A stretch of DNA of 64,000 bases, from assembly GCF_016860525.1 (NCBI RefSeq), contig NZ_BNEA01000015.1, forward strand, positions 3,658,001 to 3,722,000, read 5' to 3'. The position numbers were made by a program, and so were the translations under genes. Every line of letters starts with the position of its first letter. The first letter of the stretch is position 1. This document shows, one piece after another, positions 1-9,982 of this stretch. The notes under the pieces were generated by a model. The model was given only the letters and a program-made list of their open reading frames with translations, searched no databases and was not told where the DNA came from. Source of the stretch: Streptomyces rubradiris (lineage in GTDB: Bacteria; Actinomycetota; Actinomycetes; Streptomycetales; Streptomycetaceae).

Positions 1-921
1 CGCGGGCTCGTGCCGCAGCAGCCAGAACAGGTCGGCGCGGTTGCGCAGCTTGGCGTCGCCGTGGAAGAGGTCGCCGGTGGTGGGGTCGATCGGCGCCTTG
101 TAGTACGCCGACAGGCCGGCGCCGGCCGCGTACACGCGCGGGTGGTGCATGGCGAGCTTGAGCGCGCAGTAGCCGCCGGTGGAGTCGCCGACGATGCCCC
201 AGCCGCCCGGCCGCTTGCCGGCCCGGTAGTGACCGAGGACGGCGTCGGGCAGGTCCTTGGCGAAGAACGTCTCCGTCTGCGGCCCGCCCGGGATGTCCAC
301 GCACTCGGTGTCCCGCGGCGGCGCCACGGTCGGCCGCAGCATCACCAGGATCATCGGCTGCACGCGCCCGTCCCTGGCCATCCGCTGCGCGGTGCTCGGG
401 TAGTCCAGCTTGTCCACCAGCGACCACGCGGTGCCCGGGTAGCCGGTCAGCACGACGGTCGTCGGGAACGTGCGGGTGCGGTACTGCGGCTGGAAGTACT
501 CCGGCGGCAGGTACACGTACGCCGGGGTCGCGATGTGCGTCGTACGGCCGACGATGTCCACCTTCTGGATCTGCCCGCCCCGCTCCGGCCGCGCGGAGTG
601 CACACCGGGCACCTCGGAGGTGGAGACCACCTGGAGCGGGCCGCCGCTGCCGCCGTGCGCCGAGTGGTCGACCACCACGCCCTGCCCGGTCTCCGTACCG
701 AACAGGTCGGCCCAGCTGGCGTAGAAGCCGAAGGCCTGGTTGGCGGCGAGCCCGACGGAGGCGAACAGCGCCACCTGGGTGGCCAGCAGCAGACCGACCC
801 GCCCGCCGACGGACCGCCAGTGCTGCCGGGCCAGGCGCGGCCACAGCCACACCGTGCCGATGAACAGCACGGCGGCGATCACTATCGCCAGCCACAGCAC
901 TTTGTTGCTCGTGAGACCCAT
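1..921 (-). CDS. Membrane-anchored alpha/beta-hydrolase esterase, 3' end cut by the window
   Basis: The first 307 codons of a minus-strand gene are visible and the C-terminus lies outside the window. The ATG at 921 is followed by a hydrophobic segment at about residues 8-27 and a second at about 43-62, so the enzyme is probably tethered to the membrane with its catalytic part outside. The nucleophile elbow reads GDSTGG, with Ser near residue 245, in the context of the putative-esterase (esterase D / antigen 85-like) family. The acid and His of the triad are not visible. The substrate is unknown. In related Streptomyces the gene sits next to the lysyl-lipid synthase gene, as here, and is divergent from it. 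Confidence 0.85.
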   Translation of the reverse strand, partial: MGLTSNKVLWLAIVIAAVLFIGTVWLWPRLARQHWRSVGGRVGLLLATQVALFASVGLAANQAFGFYASWADLFGTETGQGVVVDHSAHGGSGGPLQVVSTSEVPGVHSARPERGGQIQKVDIVGRTTHIATPAYVYLPPEYFQPQYRTRTFPTTVVLTGYPGTAWSLVDKLDYPSTAQRMARDGRVQPMILVMLRPTVAPPRDTECVDIPGGPQTETFFAKDLPDAVLGHYRAGKRPGGWGIVGDSTGGYCALKLAMHHPRVYAAGAGLSAYYKAPIDPTTGDLFHGDAKLRNRADLFWLLRHEPA

Positions 922-1123
922 GGGCTGTTTCCTGTCCGCGCTTTCCGCCCGTGCCGTACCCACGCCTGGTGCGCGCGCTTGCCCGGGGCTTTCCTTGGCC
1001 TTTGACCCGACTTTCCGGTGGGGAGTGAACCTCCCTCCCCCAGACATCGTCCTAGAGGGCGCAATGTCGCCGGATGCCCCGATGGCACCGGATTCAAGGT
1101 CTCTCGCAGAACTACGGGATGCG

Positions 1124-2959
1124 ATGTCTGTCAGGATAGATGGGGAAGTGTCGGGCGGGGTTCCGGGCCGATCAAGCCGCGGGCGGCGCCTGCTGCGCGG
1201 TCCGCGCCCCGAGTCCGTTCCCGTTCTGGTCGGCCGGGCGGCCACGCTCGTAGGCCTCCTGGACATCGCCGCGGGTGTCTTCCCGCGTTTCCGGCACAGC
1301 CGCATGCACGCCCTGGCCGAGGTGCTGCCGGGCTCGTTCGGGCCGTTCGCGGCGGCGCTCTCGCTCAGCGCGGGCGTGCTGTTGCTGCTGCTCGCGCACG
1401 GGCTCAAGCGGCGCAAGCGCCGGGCGTGGCGGGCCGCGGTGGCGCTGCTCCCGGCGGGCGCGGCGGCCCAGTTCGCCTACCGGCACTCGATCGTCGGCGC
1501 GCTCATCGCGGTCGCCCTGCTGGTGCCGCTGCTGCGCCACCGGGACCAGTTCGCCGCCCTGCCCGATCCGCGCAGCCGGTGGCGCGCCCTCGCCAACTTC
1601 GTGCTCATGAGCGCCGGTTCGGTCCTCCTCGGGCTCGTCATCGTCAGCGTCCACCCGGGCCGGACGATCGGCGACCCGAGCCTGGCCGACCGGCTGACCC
1701 ACGTCATCTACGGCCTGTTCGGCTTCGAGGGCCCGGTCGACTACCGGGGCAACACGTCCTGGACGGTCGCCTTCTCCCTCGGCGCGCTCGGCTGGATCAC
1801 CGCGGTGACCACCATCTACCTGGCCTTCCGCCCGGAGCACCCGGCCGCCCGCCTCACCGAGGAGGACGAGGAGAAGCTGCGCGCCCTGCTGGCCAGGCAC
1901 GGCGGGCGCGACTCGCTCGGCCACTTCGCGCTGCGCCGCGACAAGGCGGTGGTGTTCTCGCCGAGCGGCAAGGCCGCGGTCACCTACCGGGTCGTCTCCG
2001 GGGTGATGCTCGCCAGCGGCGACCCCATCGGCGACGTCGAGGCCTGGCCGGGCGCCATCGAGCGCTTCATGGACGAGGCCCGGGCCCACTCCTGGACGCC
2101 CGCCGTCATGGGCTGCTCGGAGACCGGCGGCGAGGTGTGGACCCGCGAGACCGGCCTGGACGCCCTGGAACTGGGCGACGAGGCGGTGGTGGACGTGGCG
2201 GATTTCTCGCTCGCCGGACGCGCGATGCGCAATGTGCGCCAAATGGTCAAGCGCATCGAGCGGGCCGGCTACGAAACCCGGGTGCGGCGCATCCGTGACC
2301 TCGGCGAGGCCGAGCTGGAGCGGATCCGCCGGGCGGCGGAGGACTGGCGCGGCACGGACACCGAGCGCGGCTTCTCCATGGCGCTCGGCCGCATCGGCGA
2401 CCCGGCCGACGGCGACTGCCTGATCGCCACCGCGCACAAGCAGGACGACGAGCCGGGCGAGTACGGCGACCTGAAGGCGATCCTGCACTTCGTGCCGTGG
2501 GGCGAGGACGGCGTCTCGCTGGACCTGATGCGCCGCGACCGCTCCGCCGACCCGGGCATGAACGAGCTGCTGATCGTCGCCGCCCTCCAGGCCGCCGGGA
2601 AGTTCGGCATCACCCGGGTCTCGCTGAACTTCGCGATGTTCCGCTCCGCGCTCGCGCGCGGGGAGAAGATCGGCGCCGGTCCGGTGCTGCGGGCCTGGCG
2701 CGGGCTGCTGGTGTTCCTCTCACGGTGGTTCCAGATCGAGTCGCTGTACAAGTTCAACGCCAAGTTCCAGCCGCGCTGGGAACCGCGGTTCCTGGTCTAC
2801 CGGGCCCCCGCCGACCTGCCCCGCATCGGCTTCGCCGCCATGCAGGCCGAGGGCTTCGTCACCCTCGCCGTGCCGCTGCCGCGCTTCCTGCGCCGGCGCC
2901 GCCCCGCGCCGCCACGCCCGTGCGGGCACGTGGGCGAGCGGGACGTCCGGGCCGCCTGA
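1124..2959 (+). CDS. MprF/LysX-like membrane lysyl-phosphatidylglycerol synthase (DUF2156)
   Basis: About 611 residues. The N-terminal 240 residues hold several hydrophobic membrane segments; the C-terminal half (from about residue 260) matches the DUF2156 aminoacyl-phospholipid synthase fold, which moves an amino acid from charged tRNA onto phosphatidylglycerol. Landmarks are the RDKAVVFSPSGKAAV strand and the DLMRRD segment followed by the NFAMFRSALARGE stretch. The family alters membrane charge and resistance to cationic peptides; which amino acid is used cannot be read here. Start: ATG 1124 is chosen; ATG 1064 and GTG 1148 are in frame and possible. The gene is followed 95 bp later by folP. 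Confidence 0.85.
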   Translation: MSVRIDGEVSGGVPGRSSRGRRLLRGPRPESVPVLVGRAATLVGLLDIAAGVFPRFRHSRMHALAEVLPGSFGPFAAALSLSAGVLLLLLAHGLKRRKRRAWRAAVALLPAGAAAQFAYRHSIVGALIAVALLVPLLRHRDQFAALPDPRSRWRALANFVLMSAGSVLLGLVIVSVHPGRTIGDPSLADRLTHVIYGLFGFEGPVDYRGNTSWTVAFSLGALGWITAVTTIYLAFRPEHPAARLTEEDEEKLRALLARHGGRDSLGHFALRRDKAVVFSPSGKAAVTYRVVSGVMLASGDPIGDVEAWPGAIERFMDEARAHSWTPAVMGCSETGGEVWTRETGLDALELGDEAVVDVADFSLAGRAMRNVRQMVKRIERAGYETRVRRIRDLGEAELERIRRAAEDWRGTDTERGFSMALGRIGDPADGDCLIATAHKQDDEPGEYGDLKAILHFVPWGEDGVSLDLMRRDRSADPGMNELLIVAALQAAGKFGITRVSLNFAMFRSALARGEKIGAGPVLRAWRGLLVFLSRWFQIESLYKFNAKFQPRWEPRFLVYRAPADLPRIGFAAMQAEGFVTLAVPLPRFLRRRRPAPPRPCGHVGERDVRAA

Positions 2960-3054
2960 GCTCCGCGTACCGGGCGTCACGGCCCGCTGACCGGCCCCCT
3001 CGCCGAGGGGGCCGCCGCGCGTTCCCGGCACCGGCCTGGGCCTACGCTGAACGT

Positions 3055-3969
3055 ATGAACAGCATCAGCGGGCGCGGCCGGGTGGCCGGCCTTCCGGCAT
3101 GGGACCGGTGCGCGGTCATGGGGGTCGTGAACGTCACCCCCGACTCCTTCTCCGACGGCGGCCGCTGGTTCGACACCACCGTCGCCGTCAAGCACGGCCT
3201 CGACCTGGTCGCCGAGGGCGCGGACCTGGTCGACGTGGGCGGCGAGTCCACCCGGCCCGGCGCCACCCGCGTGGACGAGGCCGAGGAGCTGCGCCGGGTC
3301 GTCCCCGTGGTGCGCGGCCTGGCCTCCGAGGGGGTCGTCGTCTCCGTCGACACCATGCGCGCCTCCGTCGCCGAACAGTCCCTCGCGGCCGGTGCCGCCC
3401 TCGTCAACGACGTCAGCGGCGGCCTGGCCGACCCCGCGATGATCCCGGTGGTGGCCGCCGCGGGCGCCCCCTTCGTCGTCATGCACTGGCGCGGCTTCCT
3501 CCAGGGCGGCAACGTCAAGGGCGTCTACGCGGACGTGGTCGCCGAGGTCGTCCAGGAGCTCCACGCGCGCGTGGAGGCCGTGCTGGCGGGCGGCGTCGCC
3601 CCGGACCGCGTCGTCATCGACCCGGGCCTGGGCTTCTCCAAGGAGGCCGAGCACGACCTCGCCCTCCTCGCCCACCTGGACCGGCTGCGCGGCCTCGGGC
3701 ACCCGCTGCTGGTCGCCGCCTCCCGCAAGCGGTTCCTCGGCCGGGTGCTGGCCGGACCGCAGGGCCCGCCCCCGCCGGCCCGGGAGCGGGACGCGGCCAC
3801 GGCCGCCGTCTCCGCGCTCGCCGCGCACGCCGGCGCGTGGGCGGTACGCGTCCACGAGGTGCGCGCCACGGCGGACGCGGTACGGGTCGCGCGAGCCGTG
3901 GAAGAGGCGCGCGGCACGGAACGCACGCCCGGCGCGGACGGCGAGCACGGGCCGGAAGGAGCCCGGTGA
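3055..3969 (+). CDS. folP: Dihydropteroate synthase
   Basis: 304 residues. It condenses p-aminobenzoate with dihydropterin pyrophosphate in folate synthesis and is the sulfonamide target. The sequence shows the family signatures MGVVNVTPDSFSDGG near residue 22, the GGESTRPGA loop, DTMRASVAEQ, NDVSGG, the VVIDPGLGFSK strand and the terminal SRKRFLGR loop. Start ATG 3055 places the first conserved block at the usual distance from the N-terminus. Its stop overlaps the GTG of the next gene by four bases (GTGA), so the two are translationally coupled. It is the first gene of the folP-NTF2-folB-folK group. Confidence 0.97.
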   Translation: MNSISGRGRVAGLPAWDRCAVMGVVNVTPDSFSDGGRWFDTTVAVKHGLDLVAEGADLVDVGGESTRPGATRVDEAEELRRVVPVVRGLASEGVVVSVDTMRASVAEQSLAAGAALVNDVSGGLADPAMIPVVAAAGAPFVVMHWRGFLQGGNVKGVYADVVAEVVQELHARVEAVLAGGVAPDRVVIDPGLGFSKEAEHDLALLAHLDRLRGLGHPLLVAASRKRFLGRVLAGPQGPPPPARERDAATAAVSALAAHAGAWAVRVHEVRATADAVRVARAVEEARGTERTPGADGEHGPEGAR

Positions 3970-4496
3970 GCGCCCCCCACACCGACGTCGAGCAGGTGGA
4001 AGCCGCCAACACCGCCTTCTACGAGGCACTGGAGCGCGGCGACTTCGAGGAGGTCTCCGCGCTGTGGCTGACGCCCGCGGAACTGGGCGTGGACGAGACG
4101 TACCACGACCCCGCGGACACCGGCGTGATCTCCTGCGTGCACCCCGGCTGGCCGGTGCTGACCGGCCGCGGCGAGGTCCTCAGGTCGTACGCCCTGATCA
4201 TGGCCAACACCGACTACATCCAGTTCTTCCTCACCGATGTGCACGTCTCCGTGACCGGCGACACCGCGCTGGTGACGTGCACCGAGAACATCCTCAGCGG
4301 CGGACCCGCCCCGGAGGAGGGCGCGGAGCTGGGGCCGCTGGTCGGCCAGCTCGTCGTCGCCACGAACGTGTTCCGGCGCACCCCCTCGGGCTGGAAGCTG
4401 TGGTCGCACCACGCCTCCCCGGTCCTGGCCGAGACCGCCGAGGACGACGACACCGGTGCGAACGGCGTGGACCCGGACGACGGCTCCCTCGCCTGA
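3966..4496 (+). CDS. NTF2/SnoaL-like protein in the folate operon
   Basis: 176 residues starting at GTG 3966, overlapping folP by four bases. The fold is the nuclear transport factor 2 / SnoaL-like cone: an N-terminal helix (VEAANTAFYEALERGDFE), a central ISCVHPGWPVLTGRGEVLRS segment and a C-terminal strand with TNVFRRTPSGWKLWSHHAS. Members of this fold range from enzymes to binding proteins. The constant place between folP and folB in actinobacteria suggests a role linked to pterins, but none is established from sequence. The C-terminal 20 residues are acidic and probably disordered. Confidence 0.88.
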   Translation: MSAPHTDVEQVEAANTAFYEALERGDFEEVSALWLTPAELGVDETYHDPADTGVISCVHPGWPVLTGRGEVLRSYALIMANTDYIQFFLTDVHVSVTGDTALVTCTENILSGGPAPEEGAELGPLVGQLVVATNVFRRTPSGWKLWSHHASPVLAETAEDDDTGANGVDPDDGSLA

Positions 4497-4760
4497 CGGG
4501 GGAATCCGCCCCCGGCGGCGGACCGGCCGGGGGACGGGCACGTGGCCGGAATCACCTACCACCGGGTAGCAGCGGCGACCGGTCCGTGACTGGGCCGGGT
4601 TCCGCGGGGGAAACCGTCGGTGAACCCTGCGGGTTCCGGCCCGGCCCCGCGCCCCTCGGCCGGGCCCTGTCGGTGCCCGCGGGTAGATTCGTCTCAGACC
4701 GGCGTGCCGCCCGCACGTGGTACGGGCCGGTCGTTCCCGACGATTGCAGGAGTGATTCGC

Positions 4761-5120
4761 GTGGACCGTGTCGCGCTGCGCGGCCTCAAGGCCCGTGGGC
4801 ACCACGGGGTGTTCCCCAAGGAGCGCGAGGAGGGCCAGACCTTCATCGTGGACCTCGTGCTCGGCCTGGACACCCGGCCGGCCGCGGCCGACGACGACCT
4901 GTCGAAGACCGTGCACTACGGCATCGTGGCCGAGGAGGTCGTGGCCGTGGTCGAGGGCGACCCGGTGGACCTCATCGAGACCCTCGCCGAGCGGATCGCC
5001 CGGACCTGCCTGAAGCACGAAGGGGTTCAGGAGGTCGAGGTGTGCGTCCACAAGCCGGACGCGCCGATCACCGTCCCCTTCGACGACGTGACCGTCACCA
5101 TCACCCGGAGCCGAGTATGA
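4761..5120 (+). CDS. folB: Dihydroneopterin aldolase
   Basis: 119 residues. It cleaves dihydroneopterin to 6-hydroxymethyl-dihydropterin and glycolaldehyde. The family pattern begins VALRGLKARGHHGVFPKERE, followed by the DDLSKTVHYGIVAE stretch and the LIETLAERIA helix; the C-terminal VHKPDAPI motif carries the catalytic Lys region. GTG 4761 is preceded by AGGAG eight bases upstream. The final ATGA is shared with folK, so these two genes are coupled. Confidence 0.95.
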   Translation: MDRVALRGLKARGHHGVFPKEREEGQTFIVDLVLGLDTRPAAADDDLSKTVHYGIVAEEVVAVVEGDPVDLIETLAERIARTCLKHEGVQEVEVCVHKPDAPITVPFDDVTVTITRSRV

Positions 5121-5728
5121 CCCGACCTTTCCGCCAGGGTCACAGCGACCCGACCGTCCAGCCGGTACCCGCGTCGGTCGTCGAGAAGGTGGACGCAGCC
5201 GACACGACCCTGCACAACCCCCAGTGGGCCGTGATCTCCCTCGGCTCCAACCTGGGCAACCGCCTGGAGACCCTCCAGGGGGCCGTGGACGCCCTGGAGG
5301 ACACCCCGGGCGTCCGGGTGAAGGCCGTCTCGCCGGTGTACGAGACCGAGCCGTGGGGCGTCGAGCCCGGCAGCCAGCCGTCGTACTTCAACGCGGTCGT
5401 GGTCCTGAAGACGACCCTGCCCCCCGTCTCCCTGCTGGAGCGGGCGCACGCCGTCGAAGAGGCCTTCCACCGCGTCCGCGACGAGCGCTGGGGCCCGCGC
5501 ACGCTGGACGTCGACATCGTCGCCTACGCCGACGTCACCTCGGACGACCCGGGACTCACCCTGCCCCATCCGCGCGCCCACGAGCGCGCCTTCGTGCTGG
5601 CGCCCTGGCACGACGTGGACCCCCAGGCCCAGCTCCCCGGCCGCGGCGCGGTCGCCGAACTGCTGACCGCGATCACCCGTGAGGGTGTGGCGCACCGGAA
5701 GGACCTGGAACTCCGGCTGCCCGAGTAG
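5117..5728 (+). CDS. folK: 6-hydroxymethyl-7,8-dihydropterin pyrophosphokinase
   Basis: 203 residues. It transfers pyrophosphate from ATP to 6-hydroxymethyl-dihydropterin, making the substrate of FolP. The conserved SLGSNLGNR, SPVYETEPWG, QPSYFNAVV, RWGPRTLDVDI and LPHPRAHERAFVLAP blocks are all present. About 35 residues precede the first block, a normal N-terminal tail in Streptomyces. The ATG overlaps the folB stop by four bases. Confidence 0.96.
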   Translation: MTRPFRQGHSDPTVQPVPASVVEKVDAADTTLHNPQWAVISLGSNLGNRLETLQGAVDALEDTPGVRVKAVSPVYETEPWGVEPGSQPSYFNAVVVLKTTLPPVSLLERAHAVEEAFHRVRDERWGPRTLDVDIVAYADVTSDDPGLTLPHPRAHERAFVLAPWHDVDPQAQLPGRGAVAELLTAITREGVAHRKDLELRLPE

Positions 5729-5805
5729 TCGTTAAGGTCGAGTCGGGTCGAGACCAAGAACGACCACCGTCCGGGACGGTCCGGGGGAACAACTGAAGGG
5801 ACACC

Positions 5806-6294
5806 GTGAGAGAGCTGCGCATCAGGGTGCTGGCGGGCGTGTTCGTCGTGGCCGGCGTCCTGTCCTGGGCGGGCGCCCGCCTCTGGAACTCGATCGGGAC
5901 CCTGCCGAGCGTCCCACTGGCCGCCCCCGTGGTCCTCGCGCTGATCGCGGTGGTGCTGCTCTCCACGGCGCTCTCCCTGCGCGCCCGGCTGAAGGCGCAG
6001 CGCGAGCGCCGGCCCGGCGCCAAGGGCGTCGATCCGCTGATGGCCGCCCGCGCCGTCGTCTTCGGCCAGGCCAGCGCCCTGGTCGCGGCCCTCGTCGCCG
6101 GCATGTACGGCGGCGCGGGCGTCTTCCTGCTGGAGCTGCTGGACTTCCCGGCCCGCCGCGACCAGGCGATCTACGCCGGATTCTCGGCCCTGGCCGGCTT
6201 CGCCGTGATAGCGGCCGCCCTGTTCCTGGAGCGGGTGTGCCGGCTCCCCGAGGACGACGACCAGAACCCTCCGGGGGCGCAGCCGGCGGCCTGA
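5806..6294 (+). CDS. DUF3180 membrane protein
   Basis: 162 residues with four predicted membrane segments (about 7-24, 36-57, 85-107 and 118-140) and a charged C-terminal tail. DUF3180 proteins follow folK throughout the actinobacteria but have no assigned function. GTG 5806 follows a GAAGGG ribosome site with a five-base spacer. The gap to folK is 77 bp, so it may share the operon or have its own promoter. Confidence 0.88.
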   Translation: MRELRIRVLAGVFVVAGVLSWAGARLWNSIGTLPSVPLAAPVVLALIAVVLLSTALSLRARLKAQRERRPGAKGVDPLMAARAVVFGQASALVAALVAGMYGGAGVFLLELLDFPARRDQAIYAGFSALAGFAVIAAALFLERVCRLPEDDDQNPPGAQPAA

Positions 6295-6319
6295 CCGCCC
6301 GCCGCGCCCGGCGGCCGGG

Positions 6320-6925
6320 TCAGCGCGCCATGATCAGGCTCATGGCCTCGTTGCGCGTGGCCACATCGCGCAGCTGACCGCGCACGGCGGACGTTATGGT
6401 CTTCGCGCCCGGCTTGCGGATGCCGCGCATCGACATGCACATGTGCTCGCACTCGACGACGACGATGACGCCCCGCGGCTCCAGGATCTCCATCAGGGAG
6501 TCCGCGATCTGCGTGGTCAGGCGCTCCTGCACCTGCGGCCGGCGGGCGTAGACGTCGACGAGACGGGCCAGCTTGGACAGCCCGGTGATCTTGCCGCTCT
6601 CGGACGGGATGTAGCCGACGTGGGCGACGCCCCGGAACGGCACCAGGTGGTGCTCGCAGGTCGAGTAGACCTCGATGTCCTTCACGAGGACCATCTCGTC
6701 GTGACCGAGGTCGAACGTCGTGGTCAGGACCTCCTCCGGCCGCTGCCACAGACCGGCGAAGATCTCCCGGTAGGCGCGCGCGACCCGGGCCGGCGTCTCC
6801 CTGAGCCCCTCGCGGTCCGGGTCCTCCCCGACCGCGATCAGCAGCTCCCGCACGGCGTTCTCGGCGCGCTTCTCGTCGAATTCTCCGATGCGGCCCTCGC
6901 CGTCCAGCGTCACCGGGTCGGTCAT
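6320..6925 (-). CDS. folE: GTP cyclohydrolase I
   Basis: 201 residues. It converts GTP to 7,8-dihydroneopterin triphosphate, the first step of folate synthesis. Zinc and active-site blocks are visible: [11 protein letters not shown], the [16 protein letters not shown] stretch, [10 protein letters not shown] and [14 protein letters not shown]. It lies on the opposite strand to the rest of the folate genes and is separated from ftsH upstream by a strong hairpin, so it is expressed on its own. Confidence 0.97.
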   Translation of the reverse strand: MTDPVTLDGEGRIGEFDEKRAENAVRELLIAVGEDPDREGLRETPARVARAYREIFAGLWQRPEEVLTTTFDLGHDEMVLVKDIEVYSTCEHHLVPFRGVAHVGYIPSESGKITGLSKLARLVDVYARRPQVQERLTTQIADSLMEILEPRGVIVVVECEHMCMSMRGIRKPGAKTITSAVRGQLRDVATRNEAMSLIMAR

Positions 6926-6990
6926 CTGGTTCCTCGTTCCCGCGCCATGACGCGCGTCTGTCTCGCCTTGCCGAAACTGCGGACATGCGA

Positions 6991-7032
6991 AATGCCGCGC
7001 CCCCCAGGCTAGAACCTGGGGGGCGCGGCATT
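6991..7032 (-). terminator. Hairpin terminator after ftsH
   Basis: Perfect 18-bp inverted repeat, arms 6991-7008 and 7015-7032, with the loop CTAGAA. It lies 29 bp past the ftsH stop, between ftsH and the folE start. There is no U tract, as is usual in Streptomyces. Confidence 0.88.
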
Positions 7033-7060
7033 CATTCCGGGCCGTGTGTCCGCGGGGCGG

Positions 7061-9100
7061 TCAGCTGTCGGAACGGTCCTCGGGGGACTGGTCCGTCACC
7101 GGGGCGGACTCCGCCGCCGTCGACTTCGCGGTGCTGATCGACGCCGTCGCGCCGTTCGCGCCGTTGGTCAGTGCCAGCTCCTTCGGGGAGAGCACCGGCG
7201 GGCGGGTGGACGGGGTGCGGCGGGAGGAGCCGGTCCAGGCGGGCCGCGGCGGGCGCTTGACGATCGGGGCGAAGATCTCGGCGATCTCCTCCTTGCCCAG
7301 GGTCTCCTTCTCCAGCAGCTGGAGAACGAGGTTGTCGAGCACGTCGCGGTTCTCGACCAGGATCTCCCAGGCCTCGTTGTGCGCGGTCTCGATGAGCTTC
7401 TTGACCTCTTCATCGACCAGCGCGGCGACCTCTTCCGAGTAGTCCCGCTGGTGGGCCATCTCACGGCCGAGGAACGGCTCGCTGTTGTCGCCGCCGAACT
7501 TGATCGCGCCGAGACGCTCGGTCATGCCGTACTGCGTGACCATCGCGCGGGCCAGGTTGGTGGCCTTCTCGATGTCGTTGGCGGCACCGGTGGTCGGGTC
7601 GTGGAAGACCAGTTCCTCGGCCGCCCGGCCGCCCAGCATGTAGGCGAGCTGGTCGAGCATCTCGTTGCGGGTGGTCGAGTACTTGTCCTCGTCGGGCAGG
7701 ACCATCGTGTAACCGAGGGCACGGCCGCGGGACAGGATCGTGATCTTGTGGACCGGGTCGGAGTTCGGCGAGGCCGCCGCGACCAGGGCGTGACCGCCCT
7801 CGTGGTACGCGGTGATCTTCTTCTCCTTGTCCGACATGATCCGGGTCCGCTTCTGCGGGCCCGCGACCACGCGGTCGATCGCCTCGTCCAGCGCCTTGTT
7901 GTCGATCAGCTTCTGGTCGCCGCGGGCGGTGAGCAGCGCGGCCTCGTTCAGCACGTTGGCGAGGTCGGCACCGGTCATGCCCGGGGTGCGGCGGGCCACG
8001 GCGGACAGGTCGACGTCGGGCGCGACCGGCTTGCCCTTCTGGTGGACCTTGAGGATCTCCAGACGGCCCTGGAGGTCCGGCGGGTCGACCGCGATCTGCC
8101 GGTCGAAGCGGCCCGGCCGCAGCAGCGCCGGGTCGAGGATGTCCGGCCGGTTGGTGGCCGCGATCAGGATGACGCCGCCCTTGACGTCGAAGCCGTCCAT
8201 CTCGACCAGCAGCTGGTTCAGGGTCTGCTCGCGCTCGTCGTGACCGCCGCCGAGGCCGGCGCCGCGGTGGCGGCCGACCGCGTCGATCTCGTCCACGAAG
8301 ACGATCGCCGGGGCGTTCGCCTTGGCCTGCTCGAACAGGTCACGCACCCGGGAGGCGCCGACACCGACGAACATCTCGACGAAGTCGGAACCGGAGATCG
8401 AGTAGAACGGGACGCCCGCCTCGCCCGCGACGGCACGCGCGAGCAGGGTCTTGCCGGTACCCGGGCGGCCGTAGAGCAGCACGCCCTTGGGGATCTTGGC
8501 GCCGACGGCCTGGAACTTGGCCGGCTCCTGGAGGAACTCCTTGATCTCCTGGAGCTCCTCGACGGCCTCGTCACAGCCGGCGACGTCGGAGAAGGTCGTC
8601 TTCGGGGTGTCCTTGGTGATGAGCTTCGCCTTGGACTTGCCGAAGTTCATGACCCGGGAGCCGCCGCCCTGCATCTGGTTCATCAGGAACAGGAAGACGA
8701 CGACGATCAGGACGAAGGGGAGCAGGGAGAGCAGGACGCCGACGAACGGGTTCTGCTTGGACGGCGAGACCGTGTAGCCGTCCGTGATCTGCTTTTCCTG
8801 GTACTTGGTCTGCAGCGTGCCGGCGAGCTGCACACCCTGGTCGCCGATGTAGCTCGCCTGGATCTTCGAGCTGCCCTCGACCTTGTAGCCGTCCTTGAGC
8901 GTGACCTTGATGCTCTGCTCGTCACCGGTGGTGAGCTTGGCCGACTCGACCTTGTTCGCGTTGATCGCCGCCACGACCTGGCCGGTGTCCACCGTCTTGT
9001 AGCCGCCGGACGAGCCGACGACCTGCATCAACACGACCACGGCAAGGACGGCCAGCACGATCCACATGACCGGCCCACGGAAGTATCGCTTCACGTCCAT
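7061..9100 (-). CDS. ftsH: ATP-dependent zinc metalloprotease FtsH
   Basis: 679 residues; membrane-bound AAA+ protease that degrades misassembled membrane proteins and some soluble regulators. Order: membrane segment 11-29, extracytoplasmic domain, membrane segment about 120-140, AAA domain with Walker A GRPGTGKT (211-218), Walker B VFVDEIDA (about 267-274), the second region of homology ending RPGRFDRQI, and the zinc motif HEGGH (433-437). The tail is Pro/Arg/Thr rich. Walker A has Arg where most family members have Pro (GPPGTGKT). Start ATG 9100 is chosen by homology; an upstream in-frame ATG at 9136 has no better ribosome site. Confidence 0.96.
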   Translation of the reverse strand: MDVKRYFRGPVMWIVLAVLAVVVLMQVVGSSGGYKTVDTGQVVAAINANKVESAKLTTGDEQSIKVTLKDGYKVEGSSKIQASYIGDQGVQLAGTLQTKYQEKQITDGYTVSPSKQNPFVGVLLSLLPFVLIVVVFLFLMNQMQGGGSRVMNFGKSKAKLITKDTPKTTFSDVAGCDEAVEELQEIKEFLQEPAKFQAVGAKIPKGVLLYGRPGTGKTLLARAVAGEAGVPFYSISGSDFVEMFVGVGASRVRDLFEQAKANAPAIVFVDEIDAVGRHRGAGLGGGHDEREQTLNQLLVEMDGFDVKGGVILIAATNRPDILDPALLRPGRFDRQIAVDPPDLQGRLEILKVHQKGKPVAPDVDLSAVARRTPGMTGADLANVLNEAALLTARGDQKLIDNKALDEAIDRVVAGPQKRTRIMSDKEKKITAYHEGGHALVAAASPNSDPVHKITILSRGRALGYTMVLPDEDKYSTTRNEMLDQLAYMLGGRAAEELVFHDPTTGAANDIEKATNLARAMVTQYGMTERLGAIKFGGDNSEPFLGREMAHQRDYSEEVAALVDEEVKKLIETAHNEAWEILVENRDVLDNLVLQLLEKETLGKEEIAEIFAPIVKRPPRPAWTGSSRRTPSTRPPVLSPKELALTNGANGATASISTAKSTAAESAPVTDQSPEDRSDS

Positions 9101-9296
9101 CCATACGGAGCGGTGCCGCCCCGTCCCTCCTGCCATAGTGAGTTTGATAAGACAGTTCTTCTGACGGTACCCCAGCATTGTTGCCCGAAGCCGCACGGAG
9201 CCGATTCGACGGCTGGGAAAACCCGTCTCCGCTTGCTTCAACGGCGCGGAACCCGCTGGGGTTCCCGATCGTCCTACAGGGCTTGGGCCGAGTGGC

Positions 9297-9857
9297 TCAG
9301 CCGCCGTAGACGTGAGGCGCGAGCGTACCCACGAACGGCAGGTTGCGGTACTTCTCGGCGTAGTCGAGGCCGTAGCCGACGACGAACTCGTTCGGGATGT
9401 CGAAGCCGACCCACTCGACGTCGATGGCGACCTTGGCGGCCTCCGGCTTGCGCAGCAGCGTGCACACCTTCAGGGAGGCGGGCTCGCGCGAGCCGAGGTT
9501 GTTGATCAGCCAGGACAGGGTCAGGCCGGAGTCGATGATGTCCTCGACGATCAGGACGTGCCGCCCCTTGATGTCGGTGTCGAGGTCCTTGAGGATGCGG
9601 ACCACACCGGAGGACTGGGTGCCCGCGCCGTAGGAGGACACGGCCATCCAGTCCATGGTGACGGGGGTGGACAGCGCTCGGGCGAGGTCCGCCATGACCA
9701 TCACCGCGCCCTTGAGGACGCCGACGATGAGCAGGTCCTTGCCCTCGTACTCCGCGTCGATCTTCGCGGCCAGCTCGGCCAGCTTCGCGTCGATCTCTTC
9801 CTTGGTGATGAGCACCCGCTGGAGGTCGGCACCCATGTCTTTCGCGTCCACCCGCAT
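9297..9857 (-). CDS. hpt: Hypoxanthine phosphoribosyltransferase
   Basis: 186 residues; makes IMP or GMP from hypoxanthine or guanine and PRPP in purine salvage. The PRPP loop reads [14 protein letters not shown], and the flexible loop includes [11 protein letters not shown]. The product has the conserved C-terminal end ([15 protein letters not shown]). It lies 197 bp upstream of the chosen ftsH start and 125 bp downstream of tilS on the same strand; tilS-hpt-ftsH is a conserved bacterial order. Confidence 0.95.
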   Translation of the reverse strand: MRVDAKDMGADLQRVLITKEEIDAKLAELAAKIDAEYEGKDLLIVGVLKGAVMVMADLARALSTPVTMDWMAVSSYGAGTQSSGVVRILKDLDTDIKGRHVLIVEDIIDSGLTLSWLINNLGSREPASLKVCTLLRKPEAAKVAIDVEWVGFDIPNEFVVGYGLDYAEKYRNLPFVGTLAPHVYGG

Positions 9858-9982
9858 CACTTTCGGTCGTCCCGCACTTACGGCCGCGTGCGCGGCCACC
9901 GGCTGGGGCCGCGTGTACGGCCCCCGGGGCCGCCCGGCCCGCCGGAGGGCACCGGGTGTGGGCACTCCGCGGGGGCCGGTCG

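Noticed and set aside
7046..9505. Long plus-strand open frame antisense to ftsH
   Set aside because: It mirrors the high-GC codon pattern of ftsH, has no family motifs and has no ribosome site.
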